Shown piece by piece: positions 6,750-7,647 of a stretch of DNA of 7,647 nucleotides (positions are counted from its first letter, which is position 1; each line of letters starts with the position of its first letter). The notes below the pieces were generated by a model, which was not told where the DNA came from, did no database searches, and saw only the letters and a program-made list of their open reading frames with translations. The position numbers and the translations under genes were made by a program. The DNA comes from UBA8437 sp003445035 (GTDB lineage Bacteria; Planctomycetota; Planctomycetia; Planctomycetales; Planctomycetaceae). Location: positions 1-7,647 of the forward strand of contig CALCHI010000332.1 of the NCBI GenBank assembly GCA_937901285.1, in the 5' to 3' direction.

Positions 6750-7647
6750 CTACTTGCGGATCGCCCACAGGGAACCGAACGAGCGGAGGTACATGGTGCC
6801 TCCGGCAATCGCCGGCGAGGCGGCGATCGCGTCACCGAGGTTGTTCTGGGCAAGCACCTTGAAGGTCTTGCCGGCCTGGACGACGGTGATCATCCCGTCT
6901 CGGGCGACGCAGATCACCTTGCCGTCGACGAACACCGGGCTGGCGCGGTGACGCTGCCGGTGAGTCCGCTCGTGGTAGTACTCCTGACCGGTCTTGGCGT
7001 CCATGCAGACCAGGTTGCCGTTTTCGCGGCACAGGTAGACCAGCCCACCATGAATCAGGGGGCAGGAGACGTCGGGGGTGTTGTTGGGCCGGGTCCAGAT
7101 GTGCTGGCTCTTGGCGTTGGAGATGTCTCCCTTGCCGTCGGGCCGGATGGCGACCACCGGGCCGTTCTTGGCCGTGGGGATGACGATCAGCCCCGGGATG
7201 GCCGTCGGCGAGGCGACGAACCGCAGCGTGCGGTGGTATTTCTTCTTGGGATCGTTCTGCGGGTTCAATCCGCCCTTGCGCCAGATCTCACTTCCGTCGG
7301 CGGGATTGTAGGCAATCGTGTAGTCGGCCCCGTGGCTGACCAGCAGCTTGGTTTTGCCGTCGCTGTAGATGAACGGCGAGGTGTAGGAGTGCTTGTTCTC
7401 GTCGTAGGCATCGCTCTTGCGGACCTGCTTCCAGGCCTGCTTGCCGGTTGCGGCGTCCAGGGCCACCAGCAGCCCCTGGTCCTCCTCGGGCTTCGCCTTC
7501 CGGCTGCCGTGGATCAGCTGGAGGATGATCTTGCCGTCCTCGAGAATCAGCGAGGCGGTCAGTCCGAAAGCGATCTTGAACGGGCCATAGGCTGGCCGCA
7601 GGTCGCGTTTCCAGGCCAGCTTTCCCGCGACGGTGTAACAGGCGATT
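6750..7647 (-). CDS. PQQ-like beta-propeller repeat protein (3' part)
   Basis: The window holds the last 298 residues; the N-terminus is beyond the right edge. The frame is open to the edge, so the GTG at 7466 is an internal codon and not the start. Several blades of the PQQ/BamB type are visible, each with the pattern D-TG---W or close to it: YTVAGKLAWKRDL near the edge, VALDAATGKQAWKQ, YNPADGSEIWRKGG and CMDAKTGQEYYHE. The tail SPAIAGGTMYLRSFGSLWAIRK is a typical closing blade. Such propellers are usually exported scaffold or sensor proteins; many do not bind PQQ, and no haem motif (CxxCH) is present here. A signal peptide would be in the missing part. The stop at 6750 is 127 bases upstream of the SH3b gene on the same strand, so the two may share a transcript. 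The substrate or partner is unknown. Confidence 0.85.
   Translation of the reverse strand, partial: IACYTVAGKLAWKRDLRPAYGPFKIAFGLTASLILEDGKIILQLIHGSRKAKPEEDQGLLVALDAATGKQAWKQVRKSDAYDENKHSYTSPFIYSDGKTKLLVSHGADYTIAYNPADGSEIWRKGGLNPQNDPKKKYHRTLRFVASPTAIPGLIVIPTAKNGPVVAIRPDGKGDISNAKSQHIWTRPNNTPDVSCPLIHGGLVYLCRENGNLVCMDAKTGQEYYHERTHRQRHRASPVFVDGKVICVARDGMITVVQAGKTFKVLAQNNLGDAIAASPAIAGGTMYLRSFGSLWAIRK

Noticed and set aside
5945..6862. Plus-strand open frame of about 305 codons opposite the SH3b gene
   Set aside because: The signal peptide, SH3b motifs and ribosome binding site all support the minus-strand gene.

Overview
GC-rich chromosomal window, most likely from a planctomycete. The taxonomic call is an inference. 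It rests on a secreted SH3b protein with a C-terminal segment of a type I associate with planctomycetes, next to a PQQ-type beta-propeller gene, in an ordinary GC-rich metabolic background. No mobile element, CRISPR array, tRNA or rRNA was seen.

Layout, left to right: (1) the start of a secreted protein gene on the minus strand, cut by the window edge (1-152); (2) a 375-base divergent intergenic region with three CGGT/ACCG dyads, a 9-bp tandem repeat and a GC hairpin; (3) a two-gene plus-strand unit, ureF (528-1196) and ureG (1240-1977), encoding two urease nickel-insertion chaperones; (4) a minus-strand two-gene operon, a class III PLP aminotransferase (3895-2549) followed after 2 bases by a SIS-domain sugar isomerase (2546-1953), whose end overlaps the end of ureG by 25 bases; (5) a 228-base divergent intergenic region with a TATAAT box and a leader hairpin; (6) argG, argininosuccinate synthase (4124-5338); (7) converging on argG, a secreted SH3b protein with a perfect 5 x 12-bp repeat coding for QPTP (6622-5348); (8) upstream of it on the same strand, the 3' part of a PQQ-like beta-propeller protein gene (7647-6750), cut by the right edge.

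How the genes work together: ureF and ureG act in one complex that loads nickel into urease, but no urease subunit, ureD/ureH or ureE gene is in the window, and both flanks of the pair are occupied by unrelated genes. argG makes argininosuccinate from citrulline and aspartate. The aminotransferase and SIS genes are almost certainly co-transcribed, but their shared pathway cannot be read from the sequence. The two rightmost genes are probably envelope or periplasmic proteins.

I found no clear previously undescribed system. The most worthwhile leads are the dyad-rich region upstream of ureFG, the SIS protein with three of four GmhA metal-site positions changed, and the repeat-bearing SH3b protein.
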